Below are positions 5,848 through 7,397 of a DNA stretch of 7,397 bases, piece by piece (within the stretch, counting starts at the first letter, position 1; each line of letters begins with the position of its first letter). A model generated the notes under the pieces. That model saw nothing but the letters and a program-made list of their open reading frames with translations. It was not told the DNA's origin and ran no database searches. Both the position numbers and the translations under genes were made by a program. Origin of the DNA: Eubacteriales Family XIII. Incertae Sedis bacterium (lineage in GTDB: Bacteria > Bacillota > Clostridia > Peptostreptococcales > Anaerovoracaceae); contig JAISML010000265.1 in the NCBI GenBank assembly GCA_031276775.1, forward strand, positions 1 through 7,397, written 5' to 3'.

Positions 5848-7397
5848 ATGGGCATCGTAAAAAAATTGTATGCAAAGTTCATTCAAAACGACGAACTGCC
5901 GTTGGAAGCGCGTGTTTTGAATACGGCAAGTTTTTTGGGATTGGGCGCCGTTCTCGTCGCGACCTTGGCCCGCATCATCGAAGGCGTGGGGTTCATTCCG
6001 TTGATCGCAATGGGCGCCATGCTGATCGGCGTCGTCGCAGTACTCATCACGACGAACATCTACCATCTGTACAAAGTGAGCGTATGGGTGGTGCTGATCT
6101 CTTTCAGCGATCTCCTGTTTCCCATCGTCTTCCTGACGAACGGCGGCAGCGACAGCGGGCTCTCCGCCTATTTCGTCCTGTCCGTGACGATCATCTTCAT
6201 GTTGTCCAAAGGAATGTCGCGCGTCGTAATGATCTGCATACACCTGACGTTGGTCGTCGCCCTGTACATCTTGGATTACAAAGACGCGATTCCGATCATT
6301 CGGCTGAACGAGTACCAGTTGCTGATCGACCATTTGCAATCCGTCATCGTCACGGGGCTGTTCATCGGCTTCTGCGTCGTGTTTCTCTATGCGATATATG
6401 AAAACGAAAAAAACAAAGAAGCCAAAGCGAGCAAGGCAAAGAGCGAATTTCTCTCCAACATGAGCCACGAGATACGCACGCCCATGAACGCGATCATCGG
6501 TATGACGAATATCGCGGGCGCGACGGAGGATCCGGAGAAGAAAGATTACTGCATCAGGCGGATCGGAGAGGCTTCCGAGCACCTGTTGTCACTGCTCAAT
6601 GACATATTGGATATGTCGAAGATCGAAGCGGAGAAATTGGAACTTGCGCCGACGGAGGTGTCTTTCCGCGCGATCATGGAGAAAGTCTCCGGCATTGTGA
6701 GCTTCAAGATGGAGGAAAAACATCAGGTGTTTCAATACGGGATCGACGACGCCGTTCCGGAGTTTGTCCTCGCGGACGATCAGCGCATCACGCAGGTGAT
6801 CGCGAACCTGCTGTCCAACGCGAACAAATTCACGCCCGAATACGGGCGGATCGGCGTTCACGTTTTTCTGACGGAGGAGCGCGCCGGGCATGTCGAACTG
6901 CAGGTCGATGTGACGGACACGGGCATAGGCATCAGCGACGAACAACAGAAACGGCTGTTCAATCCTTTCCAGCAGGCGGACGCGAGCACCACGAGGAAAT
7001 ACGGAGGCACGGGGTTGGGCTTGGTCATCACAAAACACATCGTCGAGCTGATGGGCGGAAAGATATGGATCGTGTCGAAGCCCGGGGAAGGCGCAACGTT
7101 TTCCTTTACAATCGTCGTGGAAAAATTGGACGCCGACGCGATTCGGGCAAGGCGCCGGTGCAGCGAAGGCGGGGACTGCGGCGCGGGGAAGGATGAGATT
7201 CCCGACTGCGGCGCGTTCAGCCTGTTGTTGGCCGAAGATGTCGAAATCAACAGGGAGATCGTTGAAGCGCTGCTCGAACCCACGCACATACGCTTTGACG
7301 CCGTGGAAAACGGCAGGGAAGCCGCAGAGCGTTACCGGACCGCGCCGGATGATTATCATATCATACTGATGGACATTCAGATGCCCGAAATGGACGG
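5848..7397 (+). CDS. Hybrid sensor histidine kinase/response regulator (3' end outside window)
   Basis: A membrane sensor kinase, open at the right edge with 516 complete codons. The N-terminal region has about six hydrophobic segments (about 26-43, 50-69, 78-96, 106-120, 125-142, 164-183) and no sensor domain that I recognise. A lysine-rich linker (186-199) leads to the HisKA H-box FLSNMSHEIRTPMNAIIG with phosphoacceptor H207. HATPase motifs follow: N-box NLLSNANKFT with N324, G1 DTGIGI (357-362), F-box FNPFQQAD (371-378), and G2 GGTGLGL (386-392). A hydrophilic linker (about 426-455) with C438, C444 and C454 joins a receiver domain starting at about 457, with acidic pair E463-D464 and predicted phosphoacceptor D509 in LMDIQMPEMDG. 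The family often carries a second receiver or an Hpt domain further on. ATG 5848 is preceded by GGGTGA (5837-5842). An in-frame GTG at 5827, overlapping the queT stop, would add seven residues. The signal sensed is unknown. Confidence 0.93.
   Translation, partial: MGIVKKLYAKFIQNDELPLEARVLNTASFLGLGAVLVATLARIIEGVGFIPLIAMGAMLIGVVAVLITTNIYHLYKVSVWVVLISFSDLLFPIVFLTNGGSDSGLSAYFVLSVTIIFMLSKGMSRVVMICIHLTLVVALYILDYKDAIPIIRLNEYQLLIDHLQSVIVTGLFIGFCVVFLYAIYENEKNKEAKASKAKSEFLSNMSHEIRTPMNAIIGMTNIAGATEDPEKKDYCIRRIGEASEHLLSLLNDILDMSKIEAEKLELAPTEVSFRAIMEKVSGIVSFKMEEKHQVFQYGIDDAVPEFVLADDQRITQVIANLLSNANKFTPEYGRIGVHVFLTEERAGHVELQVDVTDTGIGISDEQQKRLFNPFQQADASTTRKYGGTGLGLVITKHIVELMGGKIWIVSKPGEGATFSFTIVVEKLDADAIRARRRCSEGGDCGAGKDEIPDCGAFSLLLAEDVEINREIVEALLEPTHIRFDAVENGREAAERYRTAPDDYHIILMDIQMPEMD

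Overview
The window looks like a stretch of chromosome from a GC-rich member of the Bacillota, probably a clostridial lineage. The evidence is a complete energy-coupling factor (ECF) transporter module with a QueT-family S component, an RND pump of the type Gram-positive bacteria carry, a hybrid histidine kinase with a clostridial-style H-box, one TTG start, and tight stop/start overlaps. The lineage is inferred from gene content; no rRNA or other marker is present. All genes read on the + strand, and coding density is close to complete.

Region 1 (1-2686) holds the C-terminal two thirds of an RND-superfamily efflux pump. Its N-terminus, promoter and any membrane-fusion partner lie to the left of the window. 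A TetR-family regulator follows with a 4-bp stop/start overlap. The overlap suggests that pump and regulator are one transcript and that the regulator controls the pump operon.

Region 2 (2687-5830) starts with a short intergenic gap carrying a perfect TATAAT -10 box. It continues with ecfA1, ecfA2, ecfT and a queT-family gene. Together these encode a full ECF importer: two ATPases, the transmembrane coupling protein and a substrate-binding membrane protein. The QueT family is associated with uptake of queuosine precursors (preQ1, queuine or queuosine), so the expected role is salvage of the tRNA-modification base. The last three genes overlap at ATGA and TTGA junctions. The leader is too short for a preQ1 riboswitch.

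Region 3 (5831-7397) is a hybrid sensor histidine kinase cut by the right edge: about six membrane segments, HisKA, HATPase and the start of a receiver domain. It starts 17 bases after queT (or overlaps it, if a GTG is used), so it may share the ecf transcript.

I did not find a convincing previously undescribed system. The points most worth checking are the queT gene placed inside the ECF core operon, the kinase attached to that operon, an imperfect inverted repeat in the ecf promoter, and an unusual N-terminal insertion in EcfA1. There are no RNA genes, mobile elements, CRISPR arrays or long repeats that I can see, and no gene-free stretch longer than about 70 bases.
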